From JBDIVL01 sp039794405 (lineage in GTDB: Bacteria; Planctomycetota; Brocadiia; Brocadiales; Brocadiaceae): DNA of 64,000 nucleotides. The stretch is from positions 1 to 64,000 of the forward strand of contig JBDIVL010000016.1 of the NCBI GenBank assembly GCA_039794405.1. Direction: 5' to 3'. Position 1 is the first letter of the stretch; each line of letters opens with the position of its first letter. The translations under genes and the position numbers were made by a program. A model generated the notes under the pieces. It made no database searches. It had not been told where the DNA came from and worked only from the letters and a program-made list of their open reading frames with translations. Of the stretch, positions 17,637 through 25,638 are shown one piece after another.

Positions 17637-18518
17637 GTGAAAATTAATCAAAATATTAGGGTAATGATAAACGCCATGCCGAAGAGTGGCACCCATTTGC
17701 TGAGTAATGTAGTGCAAATATTGGGTTATCACAATATTTCTTCTCAGAGAGGAACTCTACAGAAAATGGCATATAAGAGGGGTATTGGGTTCCCCAGAAA
17801 TCTGTGCTACAAGCATATCAACAAAAATGTGAAACTCCGCTTATATAAACGGTTTGGTATTATGAACCAAAGCAGTAAAATACCAATCGGCGTTATTTCA
17901 CCAATACAAGTTCCAAAAAAACTTGTTGTTCAATGGCTGTCAAAAATACCACCTGGACATTTCATTATCGGTCACGTTCCTTATTCTCAGGAATTTGAAG
18001 AAGTACTCATACAGAGAAATTTCAGGCATATATTGATAATGAGAGATCCAAGGGATGTCCTCTTGTCGTTTCTTCATTATTCATTAAAACCCGGCCACTG
18101 GTTAAGAGAAGACCTTTTGAGCTTATCAGAAGATGAACGGATTATTTTTGCCATAAAAGGAGGTTATACGTTAAAAAGCAATACGCATATAGTGGGAATA
18201 ATTGATGCGTTCCGTTCATTGATGAGTTGGATGCATTCTCAGAATTTTCTCATGGTACGATTTGAGGATTTGGTTGGAATGAAAGGTGGCGGAACTTACG
18301 AGTCACAATATCGAACAATAAAGGCAATATGCAACCATTTAGAAATTGACAACAGCGATGAAACTATTACAAATGTGTGTAAACAGGCCTTCGATGCGAG
18401 GTCTCCTACATTTCGTAAGGGACAAATTGGGGCATGGAAGACAGAGCTTACAGAAAGACAGTTGGAAATTTTCAACGAATACGGCAGTGATCTGTTAGAC
18501 AAATTGCAATATATCTAG
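17637..18518 (+). CDS. Sulfotransferase domain protein
   Basis: Encodes 293 aa from a GTG at 17637; an ATG nine codons on (MINAMPKSGT) is an alternative start. The PAPS loop is AMPKSGTHLL and the 3'-phosphate motif is ILIMRDPRDVLLS. It differs from the first sulfotransferase in the middle third, so acceptor sites probably differ. Its stop codon lies inside the tag repeat at 18511-18540, 27 bases before the next gene. Confidence 0.88.
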   Translation: MKINQNIRVMINAMPKSGTHLLSNVVQILGYHNISSQRGTLQKMAYKRGIGFPRNLCYKHINKNVKLRLYKRFGIMNQSSKIPIGVISPIQVPKKLVVQWLSKIPPGHFIIGHVPYSQEFEEVLIQRNFRHILIMRDPRDVLLSFLHYSLKPGHWLREDLLSLSEDERIIFAIKGGYTLKSNTHIVGIIDAFRSLMSWMHSQNFLMVRFEDLVGMKGGGTYESQYRTIKAICNHLEIDNSDETITNVCKQAFDARSPTFRKGQIGAWKTELTERQLEIFNEYGSDLLDKLQYI

Positions 18519-18540
18519 CGCGGTGTAGCCGCAACCAAAA
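18511..18540 (+). repeat. Short tag repeat spanning a stop-start junction
   Basis: CTAGCGCGGTGTAGCCGCAA followed by CCAAAA covers the sulfotransferase stop and ends 5 bases before the ATG of the next glycosyltransferase. Copies are at 5766-5797 (minus) and 12757-12788 (plus). Confidence 0.65.
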
Positions 18541-18545
18541 ATGTT

Positions 18546-19766
18546 ATGAAAGAAAATACAAAATTAATTTTTATATTTTTGTGGCGGCAGAATGATTGGG
18601 GGTTATTTAAAAGAAGGAATGAATCGCTGCTTTTAGAACTGTCAAAAAGGGACTGTGTAGAAAAAGTACTTCATATTGAGCCGATTACTCCAAAAAGGTT
18701 TATAACGCTCTTCATAAAATGGTTAAAAACAAAGGATAGTAATCTCAAAAGTGCATATAAGCTTCATATAAAGAAGGCCATTTTTTTCTTACCTATAGCA
18801 GTAGATAACAGGAAAAATATTTATGTCTATAGCTGGTTCTATTTTTCCGATTTTATTTTCAGTAAGTTGAATAGCATTTTAAGAAAGGTTCAAGAGGTTA
18901 TTATCAATAAAAAGTTTTCCCAACCAGGAAAAAAAACCATTCTTGTTGCATATCCACCATCGGGTTATATGTTAGGAATACTATCTTCTCTCAGACATGA
19001 TATTTTAATTGCGGATTTGGTTGACGATGTGATTGAAAGGGCAGAAGACGAGACAAAAAAAGATACATATTTATATAATTATAAGTATATTCTTTCAAAG
19101 TGTAATTGGGTATTTTCTACTTCCTCCGTAATCTCAGAAAAATATAAGAGTTACGCCGGACGTGAAATAGAATTCTTGCCTAACGGGGTTGATAGAGATA
19201 AATTTTCTTTGAATACAACTCATAAACTTAAGAAAAATCAAAACCGCAAAAAAGTTGGATATGTGGGAAATCTTCGTAATACAATAGATATCGATTTACT
19301 AGAATATCTTGCAGCATCTTTCCCGCAGGTTGATTTCTTCCTCATTGGTTTTGCAATACCGGAAATATTAAACAAAATCGATATCATGGTAAAAAAGTAC
19401 AATAATTTTCATTATTTTGGAGAGTGTATTTACACTGATGTACCACGTTACCTGTTAAGCTTTGACGTTCTCATAAACATTAAAAAATCAGACAAAACGA
19501 CTCAGGGCAACGATTCTTTAAAAATTTATGAATATTTATTAACGGGTAAGCCTATCGTGTCCACACCGATTTCTCCCGCTAACCGGTTAAAAGATGTAAT
19601 TTATGTTACATCGGATAAATTAAAATTTGCAGAATTTTTAAGGATGGCTTTAGAAGAGGATAATCCTGAAATGAAAAATAAGAGGATACAGGTAGCATTA
19701 GAAAATACATGGGATAAAAAAGTTGATATTATCCTCTCAAGAATTTCACCATATATCGGTAATTAG
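18546..19766 (+). CDS. GT-B glycosyltransferase, paralogue of the gene at 22408
   Basis: Encodes 406 aa. Opens with FIFLWRQNDWGLFKRRNESLL, contains ADLVDDVIERAED at about 160, FLPNGVDRDKF at about 210 and a C-terminal donor-site half with GYVGNLRN and the KIYEYLLTGKP nucleotide-sugar block typical of GT4-like enzymes. The protein at 22408-23631 has the same length and the same blocks, so one arose by duplication. No membrane segments. The sugar donor and acceptor are unknown. Confidence 0.82.
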   Translation: MKENTKLIFIFLWRQNDWGLFKRRNESLLLELSKRDCVEKVLHIEPITPKRFITLFIKWLKTKDSNLKSAYKLHIKKAIFFLPIAVDNRKNIYVYSWFYFSDFIFSKLNSILRKVQEVIINKKFSQPGKKTILVAYPPSGYMLGILSSLRHDILIADLVDDVIERAEDETKKDTYLYNYKYILSKCNWVFSTSSVISEKYKSYAGREIEFLPNGVDRDKFSLNTTHKLKKNQNRKKVGYVGNLRNTIDIDLLEYLAASFPQVDFFLIGFAIPEILNKIDIMVKKYNNFHYFGECIYTDVPRYLLSFDVLINIKKSDKTTQGNDSLKIYEYLLTGKPIVSTPISPANRLKDVIYVTSDKLKFAEFLRMALEEDNPEMKNKRIQVALENTWDKKVDIILSRISPYIGN

Positions 19767-19778
19767 ATTATAAGAACT

Positions 19779-21014
19779 ATGAAAATCGCTTTTCTTGTTA
19801 ATCGTTTTCCTGTCTTATCACAAACCTTCATTTTAAATCAAATTACAGGATTAATGGACCGGGGCCATGATGTCCATATTTTTAGCAATTCACCGGAAGA
19901 GACATCTGAAATACATGAAGACGTAAAAAAGTACAACCTCTTAAAGTATACCTATTATTATGTGTACCCTTTTCCGGGAAATAAGGTTTCGAAGTTGGGT
20001 CTCATAATAAAATATTGCTATAAAAGACCCAAGGCTATATTTAAGGTATTACGTTTAAAGAAACAGAAAAAAAGAGAGTTTGAAAAGATACTTTGCGTTG
20101 CAATTTCACTTCTGGACAAAGGTCCATACGATATCATCCATTGTCACTTTGGACCTAATGGCATCTTAGCAGTGTCCCTGAAAAGTATTGGAGCTATTGA
20201 AGGAAAGATTGTAACGGCATTCCATGGCTATGACATTTCCAGCTATATTATAAAGAATGGCGATCGCGCATACAAGGATCTCTTTCTGGCGGGTGATTTA
20301 TTTCTCCCAATCAGTGAACGATGGAAAAATAAATTGGTTGCACTGGGGTGTGATGAGAAAAAGATCATTGTGCATCGAATGGGTGTTGATACGAATAAAT
20401 TTGTTTTTTTACAATGCGAACAAAGGAACAATGGTAAAATTCGATTGTTATCTATCGGGCGGCTCGTTGAAAAGAAGGGAATGCGTTACTCAATCTTTGC
20501 CGTTGCAAAGTTGCTCAAGAAATATCCGGATATAGAATATACCATTGCAGGAGATGGTCCATTAAAAAATGACCTGGAAAATTTAATAAAGGAGTTACAT
20601 GGTCAGAACAACATTACACTAATTGGTTGGAAACGGCAGTCCGAGATCATTACGTTGCTGAGGAATTCGGATATATTTATTGCCCCGAGTGTTACCGGCA
20701 AAGACGGTGATCTTGAAGGGATTCCTGTTGTATTGATGGAATCTCTTGCTATGGGATTGCCAGTGATTAGTACACAGCACAGTGGAATACCAGAGTTGGT
20801 TGAGGATGGAAAAACAGGGTTTCTTGTTCCTGAGGGAGACAGTGATGCAATAGCAGAGAAACTGGATTTTCTCATTAAGCACCAGGAAAGCCGGAAGGTG
20901 ATGAGAGAAGCAGGACGGACATATGTGGAGAAGTACTATAATATTGATACATTAAATGATGGTCTCATAGAAATATATCATCAATTACTAAAACCCGGGA
21001 TGGCTAACAATTAG
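19779..21014 (+). CDS. Family 4 glycosyltransferase
   Basis: Encodes 411 aa. The N-terminus FLVNRFPVLSQTFILNQI is the WcaL/colanic-acid GT4 signature. The C-terminal half has LLSIGRLVEKKGM, the EX7E region EGIPVVLMESLAMGLPV, and SGIPELVEDGKTGFLVP. A cytosolic or peripheral enzyme that adds sugars to lipid-linked polysaccharide repeats. It starts 12 bases after the preceding gene, so it is co-transcribed with it. Confidence 0.9.
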   Translation: MKIAFLVNRFPVLSQTFILNQITGLMDRGHDVHIFSNSPEETSEIHEDVKKYNLLKYTYYYVYPFPGNKVSKLGLIIKYCYKRPKAIFKVLRLKKQKKREFEKILCVAISLLDKGPYDIIHCHFGPNGILAVSLKSIGAIEGKIVTAFHGYDISSYIIKNGDRAYKDLFLAGDLFLPISERWKNKLVALGCDEKKIIVHRMGVDTNKFVFLQCEQRNNGKIRLLSIGRLVEKKGMRYSIFAVAKLLKKYPDIEYTIAGDGPLKNDLENLIKELHGQNNITLIGWKRQSEIITLLRNSDIFIAPSVTGKDGDLEGIPVVLMESLAMGLPVISTQHSGIPELVEDGKTGFLVPEGDSDAIAEKLDFLIKHQESRKVMREAGRTYVEKYYNIDTLNDGLIEIYHQLLKPGMANN

Positions 21015-21096
21015 GTTAATCCAATCAAGATTCCCTTAGTAAACTCATCTTTATCCACAAGTTAGAGGGGGGGAATTTTGAGGTTTTGCGATAACA

Positions 21097-21206
21097 TCCA
21101 GACCGGGTGGCACGGACAAACTGGTTTGTCCGTGCTTGTTTGAATACGCACATGGAAAAACACTGGCAAACAGGGTTTGTCAGTGCCACCCAAAACTGGC
21201 TTACAT
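21097..21206 (+). repeat. Two-hairpin BIME-like element, copy 1
   Basis: One hairpin, CACGGACAAACTGGTTTGTC with CGTGC, and a second, CACTGGCAAAC/GTTTGTCAGTG, are framed by GGGTGGCA at the left and TGCCACCC at the right, with ATCCAGAC and AACTGGCTTAC as outer words. The same layout is at 31968-32089 and, inverted, at 53744-53864. Single stems are at 36806 and 40334. Confidence 0.85.
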
Positions 21207-21297
21207 AAAATGAAAATTTCTATACAATGAAATTATTCCGTGAACATTTGTATCTTATTTATCTTCAAGAAACAGGAGATTACGTTATTGGATAATT

Positions 21298-22122
21298 ATG
21301 GTAAAGATTAAGAAACACAAAATAAAGAAATATAAAAAACGATGTATCTTTTTTTTTAAAAATCTGTTTGCCACAGTCAATAAAACTCCTGTTATCGTAC
21401 TGGGGAACCAAAAATCAGGGACGTCCGCCATAGCCCACTTACTTGCTGATTTTGGGGGATTATCAAAGACCATAGATATCCCCGTACTTTGGGATTCTAC
21501 TGTTACTGATATTATAAAAGGGCATATTGAATTCTCACATATAGTTAATCACCATAAATTTTACTTTTCAAAGGAACTTATCAAAGAGCCCAATATGACT
21601 TTTTTTGTTCAACAGGTAATGGGAGTATTTCCAGAGTCGAAATACATATTTGTCGTTCGTGACCCTCGTGATAATATCCGTAGTTTATTAAATCGTATAA
21701 AAATTCCGGGCCACCTTAAAGAAATCGACAAATTGTTACTTCAGGGTGTGAGGGAAGGGTATAAATTAATCTTAAATGCCAAAAAGTGGGAAATTGACCA
21801 GACTGAAAATTATATCGGGGTTTTGTCGTACAGGTGGAACAAGGCAGTTGATAATTACCTGCTTTGCAAGGATCGCATGGTTCTCGTAAAATATGAAGAC
21901 TTTTTAGCAGATAAGTATCAGCTTATAGCAAGCTTAGCAGACCGGCTTGGTATTCAGCAGAAAATGGACATTACTGACAGGCTTGATATACAATATCAGC
22001 CACGTGGAATCCATAATATTTCCTGGCAGGAGTTTTTTGGCCCTGAAAATTTAGCACGTATAGAACAGATTTGTGGAAACCGCATGAAAGAGTTTGGTTA
22101 CGGTAATAAGACAAATGTTTAG
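21298..22122 (+). CDS. Sulfotransferase family protein
   Basis: Encodes 274 aa with a strongly basic start (MVKIKKHKIKKYKK). The PAPS loop is VLGNQKSGTSAIAHLL at about 33-48, and the 3'-phosphate motif is YIFVVRDPRDNIRSLL at about 115-130. Residue choice differs from the two sulfotransferases at 16713 and 17637, so it is not a recent copy. It is preceded by a BIME-like repeat and followed by a repeat-packed gap, and probably acts on the same glycan as its neighbours (inference). Confidence 0.86.
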   Translation: MVKIKKHKIKKYKKRCIFFFKNLFATVNKTPVIVLGNQKSGTSAIAHLLADFGGLSKTIDIPVLWDSTVTDIIKGHIEFSHIVNHHKFYFSKELIKEPNMTFFVQQVMGVFPESKYIFVVRDPRDNIRSLLNRIKIPGHLKEIDKLLLQGVREGYKLILNAKKWEIDQTENYIGVLSYRWNKAVDNYLLCKDRMVLVKYEDFLADKYQLIASLADRLGIQQKMDITDRLDIQYQPRGIHNISWQEFFGPENLARIEQICGNRMKEFGYGNKTNV

Positions 22123-22144
22123 AAATTTTTAAAATTGTATTGGT

Positions 22145-22220
22145 GATGTTTCGGTGTGCCCTCTCACCGAAACCTGTGCTGGTACTGGTTTGTTTCGGTG
22201 AGAGGACTCATCGAAACATC
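22145..22220. repeat. Nested inverted repeat (GATGTTTCGGTG ends)
   Basis: GATGTTTCGGTG at the left pairs with the mirrored ATCGAAACATC at the right. Inside it CCTCTCACCGAAAC pairs with GTTTCGGTGAGAGG. About 76 bases in all, non-coding. Confidence 0.7.
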
Positions 22221-22277
22221 GAAAATATTTAAAAGTCGCCGAAGGCCTAATTTAACGTTTAGGAAATTCAAATTGTT

Positions 22278-22370
22278 AATTTTCCTCCCCCTCGATGGGG
22301 GAGGTTAGGTGGGGGTGTAAGAGCAAGCTAATCACCCTCCCTTAGTCCCTCCCATCAAGGGAGGGAAAAT
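22278..22370. repeat. Inverted repeat with AATTTTCC(T)CCC ends
   Basis: AATTTTCCTCCCCCTCGATG with GGGGGAGG at the left, and CCCTCCCATCAAGGGAGGGA with AAATT at the right, form two G/C-rich hairpins that are also complementary to each other. It is MITE-like and lies between copies of the TTGCCGAAGGCC tag (22235 and 22381). Confidence 0.7.
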
Positions 22371-22380
22371 TTACGTTTAA

Positions 22381-22402
22381 GTTGCCGAAGGCCTAATTTA
22401 AT
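22381..22402 (+). repeat. TTGCCGAAGGCC tag next to a start codon
   Basis: TTGCCGAAGGCCTAATTTAA, just ahead of the ATG at 22408. Copies or near-copies lie at 22235-22257, 33863-33885 and 36721-36745. Confidence 0.6.
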
Positions 22403-22407
22403 AAAAG

Positions 22408-23631
22408 ATGCAAAATATAAACTTTATCTTTTTATGGAGAGAGAACGACTGGGGACTCTACAGACGGAGAAATGAGTGTCTGTTGTACGAATTTTCTAAA
22501 AAAGATTCCGTTCAGTCAATACTCCATATTGAAGCTCTTACTCTGAAGAGTTTTTTAGGGCTTATCGTAAGATGGTGGCAGGCAAAAGATCCCAATGTCA
22601 AACAAATATATAGACTTCATTTTAAAAAGACTTTTTCTCTTAAGCCAATATTAACTTGTAAAAATGGTAAAATTTATATTTATAACTTAATTATTCTCAA
22701 GTACGGTGAGAATTTTTTCCTGAAAGCGATAAACAGTTTTTTAATAAAACAGCAGACAAAAATTATTAATAAGAAATTCGTTCAATCAAAAAGAAATGTG
22801 ATTCTCATCGCGTATCCACCTGCTGTCTATCTTCCAGAGGCAGTAAACAAGATCAAGCATGAGTTTTTAATAGCAGATTTAGTCGATGATGTCATTGCAA
22901 GGACTGAAAATTTGGTGCTGAAAAGGAAATATATAGAGGTTTGCAAAGATATTCTTCCAAAGTGCGATTGGATATTTTCTACCTCCCCTTCGTTAAAAGA
23001 ATACAAATGTTATACTGATCGGGAAATTGAATTTCTACCGAACGGGGTTGATCAATACGAATTTTCCCATGCTTTTCACAAAAATGTCTTTAAGAATAAT
23101 AATCGGAAAACCATTGGTTATGTGGGAAGTCTTAATCATCTTTTGGATTTAGATGTGCTGGAATATGTTATTGCCTATTACCCGCAAACAGACTTTGTAC
23201 TTATTGGACGTATTCAGCGGGAATTCTCAAAAATGATTCATAAGATCATTAACCGGTATAAAAACTGTTATTATCTTGGTGAACGTAAATATTCGGATAT
23301 TCCGTCTTATCTGCTCAGTTTTGATGTGCTTGTCAGCTTCAAAAAAGCTGACTTTAGTACACGGGGTAATGATTCAATGAAGATATACCAATACCTGTTA
23401 TCTGGCAAACCGGTAGTAACACTGCCGCTTACTCCTGCTGACCGTTTTGCAGATCTTGTTTACATTGCAACGGATAAATACCAGTTTGTCAAAAATTTGA
23501 AGCAAGCCCTGGATGAAAATGATCCTGAACTCAGAGAGAAAAGAATAAAAGCCGCAGCAGAAAATACATGGGAAAAAAGAGCGGATATTATACTATCCAG
23601 AATATCAACACGTATTACCGATAGGGATTGA
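22408..23631 (+). CDS. GT-B glycosyltransferase, paralogue of the gene at 18546
   Basis: Encodes 407 aa. Shares FIFLWRENDWGLYRRRNE, ADLVDDVIARTE, EFLPNGVDQYEF, GYVGSLNH, SFDVLVSFKKADFSTRGNDS and KIYQYLLSGKPVVTLP with the protein at 18546-19766, in the same order and length. The two copies have diverged to roughly half identity, so the duplication is old. Each copy follows a sulfotransferase gene, so a sulfotransferase-glycosyltransferase unit may have been duplicated. Confidence 0.82.
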   Translation: MQNINFIFLWRENDWGLYRRRNECLLYEFSKKDSVQSILHIEALTLKSFLGLIVRWWQAKDPNVKQIYRLHFKKTFSLKPILTCKNGKIYIYNLIILKYGENFFLKAINSFLIKQQTKIINKKFVQSKRNVILIAYPPAVYLPEAVNKIKHEFLIADLVDDVIARTENLVLKRKYIEVCKDILPKCDWIFSTSPSLKEYKCYTDREIEFLPNGVDQYEFSHAFHKNVFKNNNRKTIGYVGSLNHLLDLDVLEYVIAYYPQTDFVLIGRIQREFSKMIHKIINRYKNCYYLGERKYSDIPSYLLSFDVLVSFKKADFSTRGNDSMKIYQYLLSGKPVVTLPLTPADRFADLVYIATDKYQFVKNLKQALDENDPELREKRIKAAAENTWEKRADIILSRISTRITDRD

Positions 23632-23696
23632 TTTCTTCCAAGATGGATATTACCTTACCCTCTCCTATTCACGACCCGATATTTTGTAGTTATATA

Positions 23697-23757
23697 GGAT
23701 GGGCATTGCCCACCGGAAAATAAGCAACGTGGACGAGTGAGTGATATTTTGGGTTGT
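23697..23757. repeat. Truncated GGGCATTGCCCACC repeat
   Basis: Left part of the element found complete at 48153-48226: GGATGGGCATTGCCCACC, then a GTGGAC word and GATATTTTGG. The right-hand hairpin arm is missing here. Confidence 0.55.
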
Positions 23758-23919
23758 TCAAAAAATCCCACACCAATTTTGTGTGAAACAGGCAGAACGA
23801 AGTGGCACTTCGCTCTATATATATTGTATAGATATTGCATAGAGAAAAACTTTTTGGATAACTCCTTACCAGGCTGGCTTGGAATGGATTTAAAATATTA
23901 AGGAAATACAAGATAAAAC

Positions 23920-25098
23920 GTGAAAATTGCAATTATCCACGACTGGCTTACGGGAATGCGCGGTGGAGAAAAGGTCCTTGAGGTCTTTTGTGAGATTTTT
24001 CCGGAAGCTGACATTTTTACCCTGATCCACATTAATGGTTCTGTCTCCAGAACGATAGAAAGTCGAAATATACAAACTTCCTTCCTTCAAAAGGTTCCAT
24101 TGGCAAAGAAATATTATCGTTCTTTTTTGCCATTTTTCCCTTTGGCGATAGAGGGTTTTGATATGAGCGCTTATGATGTACTCCTGTCTAGCAGCCATTG
24201 TGTAGCAAAGGGTGTGCTTACCCCTCCGTCTGCTGTCCACATCTGTTACTGTCATACACCGATGCGCTATATATGGAATTATTACTTTACCTATTTTGGT
24301 AATAATACCAAAGGACTTTGTTCCAGGTTTCTTATGCCTGTCATAGCACATTATTTGCGAATGTGGGATGTTACCTCCAGTAATCGGGTAGATTACTTCA
24401 TAGCAAATTCCTATAATGTGGCTAACCGGATAAAAAAATATTATAAAAGACCTGCTGAAGTCATTCATCCGCCTGTTGATTGCTCTTTCTATACACCTTC
24501 AAATACCCATAAAGAAGGTGACTACTATCTTATTGTGTCGGCGTTTGCCCCGTATAAAAGGATAGATATTGCGGTAGATGCATTTGAAAGACTGGGTCTT
24601 CCTCTTATTGTCATTGGAGGTGGGCAAGACGAAGAACGTATCAGAGGCATGACCAAAAAACATGTGCAGTGCATAGGATGGCAGTACAACGAGTCTTTAA
24701 AAAAGTATTATAGAGAATGCAGGGCACTGATCTTTCCCGGAGAAGAAGATTTCGGAATTGTCCCTTTAGAGGCCCATGCATGTGGAAAACCGGTGATTGC
24801 CTTTGCCAAGGGAGGTGTACTTGAAACAGTGAATGGTGTATACCCCCGTTCCGGATTTACCAGAGAAACAATGCCTGAATATCATACAGTTCCTACTGGA
24901 GTGTTTTTTACCAATCAAACGGCGGAATCCCTGATAGAGGCAGTGAGATTCTTTGAACACCATAAAAATTTATTTGATCCATCCTCAATTAGAAAACATG
25001 CTGAAAGCTTTGATCGTTCTCTCTTTAAGGAAAGATTCAAACAGTATGTTGAAAGGATTATTTATGACAAGGAAAGGAGAAATGAGGAAAAGATTTGA
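23920..25098 (+). CDS. Family 4 glycosyltransferase
   Basis: Encodes 392 aa from a GTG start at 23920. It begins KIAIIHDWLTGMRGGEKVLE, a typical GT4 N-terminus with the glycine-rich acceptor loop, and has HICYCHTPMRYIWNYYF, the VDYFIANSYNVANRI block, and a C-terminal donor site with FPGEEDFGIVPLEAHACGKPVIAFAKGG. It closely fits GT4 enzymes that add mannose or related sugars in exopolysaccharide operons. Its 3' end overlaps the start of a small frame leading into the decayed toxin-antitoxin pair. Confidence 0.9.
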   Translation: MKIAIIHDWLTGMRGGEKVLEVFCEIFPEADIFTLIHINGSVSRTIESRNIQTSFLQKVPLAKKYYRSFLPFFPLAIEGFDMSAYDVLLSSSHCVAKGVLTPPSAVHICYCHTPMRYIWNYYFTYFGNNTKGLCSRFLMPVIAHYLRMWDVTSSNRVDYFIANSYNVANRIKKYYKRPAEVIHPPVDCSFYTPSNTHKEGDYYLIVSAFAPYKRIDIAVDAFERLGLPLIVIGGGQDEERIRGMTKKHVQCIGWQYNESLKKYYRECRALIFPGEEDFGIVPLEAHACGKPVIAFAKGGVLETVNGVYPRSGFTRETMPEYHTVPTGVFFTNQTAESLIEAVRFFEHHKNLFDPSSIRKHAESFDRSLFKERFKQYVERIIYDKERRNEEKI

Positions 25099-25156
25099 AA
25101 CGGATTTCCTTGATTTTATACTTGAACGAGAAAAAAGAGAACAGGAAAAATTATGA

Positions 25157-25438
25157 TTGCAATTAATAAAAAAGCTATTTAACACTCTGGATACATTGAG
25201 TCGGGAAATTCCTTTTAAGGAGGCATATTTGTTTGGTTCAATAGGAAAACCTTATAGATTTTCAAAAGATTCAGACGTTGATATTGGTTTTCTTGGGCTA
25301 AAGGATGAACATTTTTTAAGGCCATGTCTTTCATTTCAAGAGAAATAGGCATAGAGGTGGACATATTACAACCGGAAGACCACGATTAGCAGAAAAGATA
25401 AAAAAAGAAGGTATAAAATGGACAAAGAAAGATTGACC
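25157..25438 (+). pseudogene. Decayed MntA-like nucleotidyltransferase antitoxin
   Basis: The first 63 codons from TTG 25157 read as a minimal nucleotidyltransferase domain with the catalytic GS-x9-DxD pattern (LFGSIGKPYRFSKDSDVDIGF). The frame then stops at 25346. Continuing through two frameshifts, near 25325 and near 25388, recovers REIGIEVDILQPEDH and AEKIKKEGIKWTKKD, the expected C-terminus. It is followed directly by a HepT-like remnant, so this was a MntA/HepT toxin-antitoxin pair. It is no longer intact. Confidence 0.72.
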
Positions 25439-25632
25439 TTACTTAAAACCGATATAGAATTACAAATAAGAGAAATAGAAAATATTTATACCAAACTTGA
25501 AGGACGGAGACGGAAAAAAGGAATAGTAGGAACAGAAAGTATGGCGTATCAACTGCATAATCTCTACTGTGCTTTTGAGATCTTTTTAAAATAGTGGCAA
25601 ATGCTTTTGAGAATTACATCCAATTTAAATAG
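25418..25632 (+). pseudogene. Decayed HepT-like HEPN toxin
   Basis: ATG 25418 opens a 58-codon frame (MDKERLTLLKTDIELQIREI, then YQLHNLYCAFEIF) that stops at 25592-25594. A one-base shift near 25590 restores KIVANAFENYIQFK and a stop at 25630. This matches the N-terminal half of HEPN-domain HepT ribonucleases. The C-terminal catalytic RxxxxH region is absent; the next gene starts 6 bases later. It overlaps the antitoxin remnant as in intact pairs. Confidence 0.65.
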
Positions 25633-25638
25633 TCTCCT

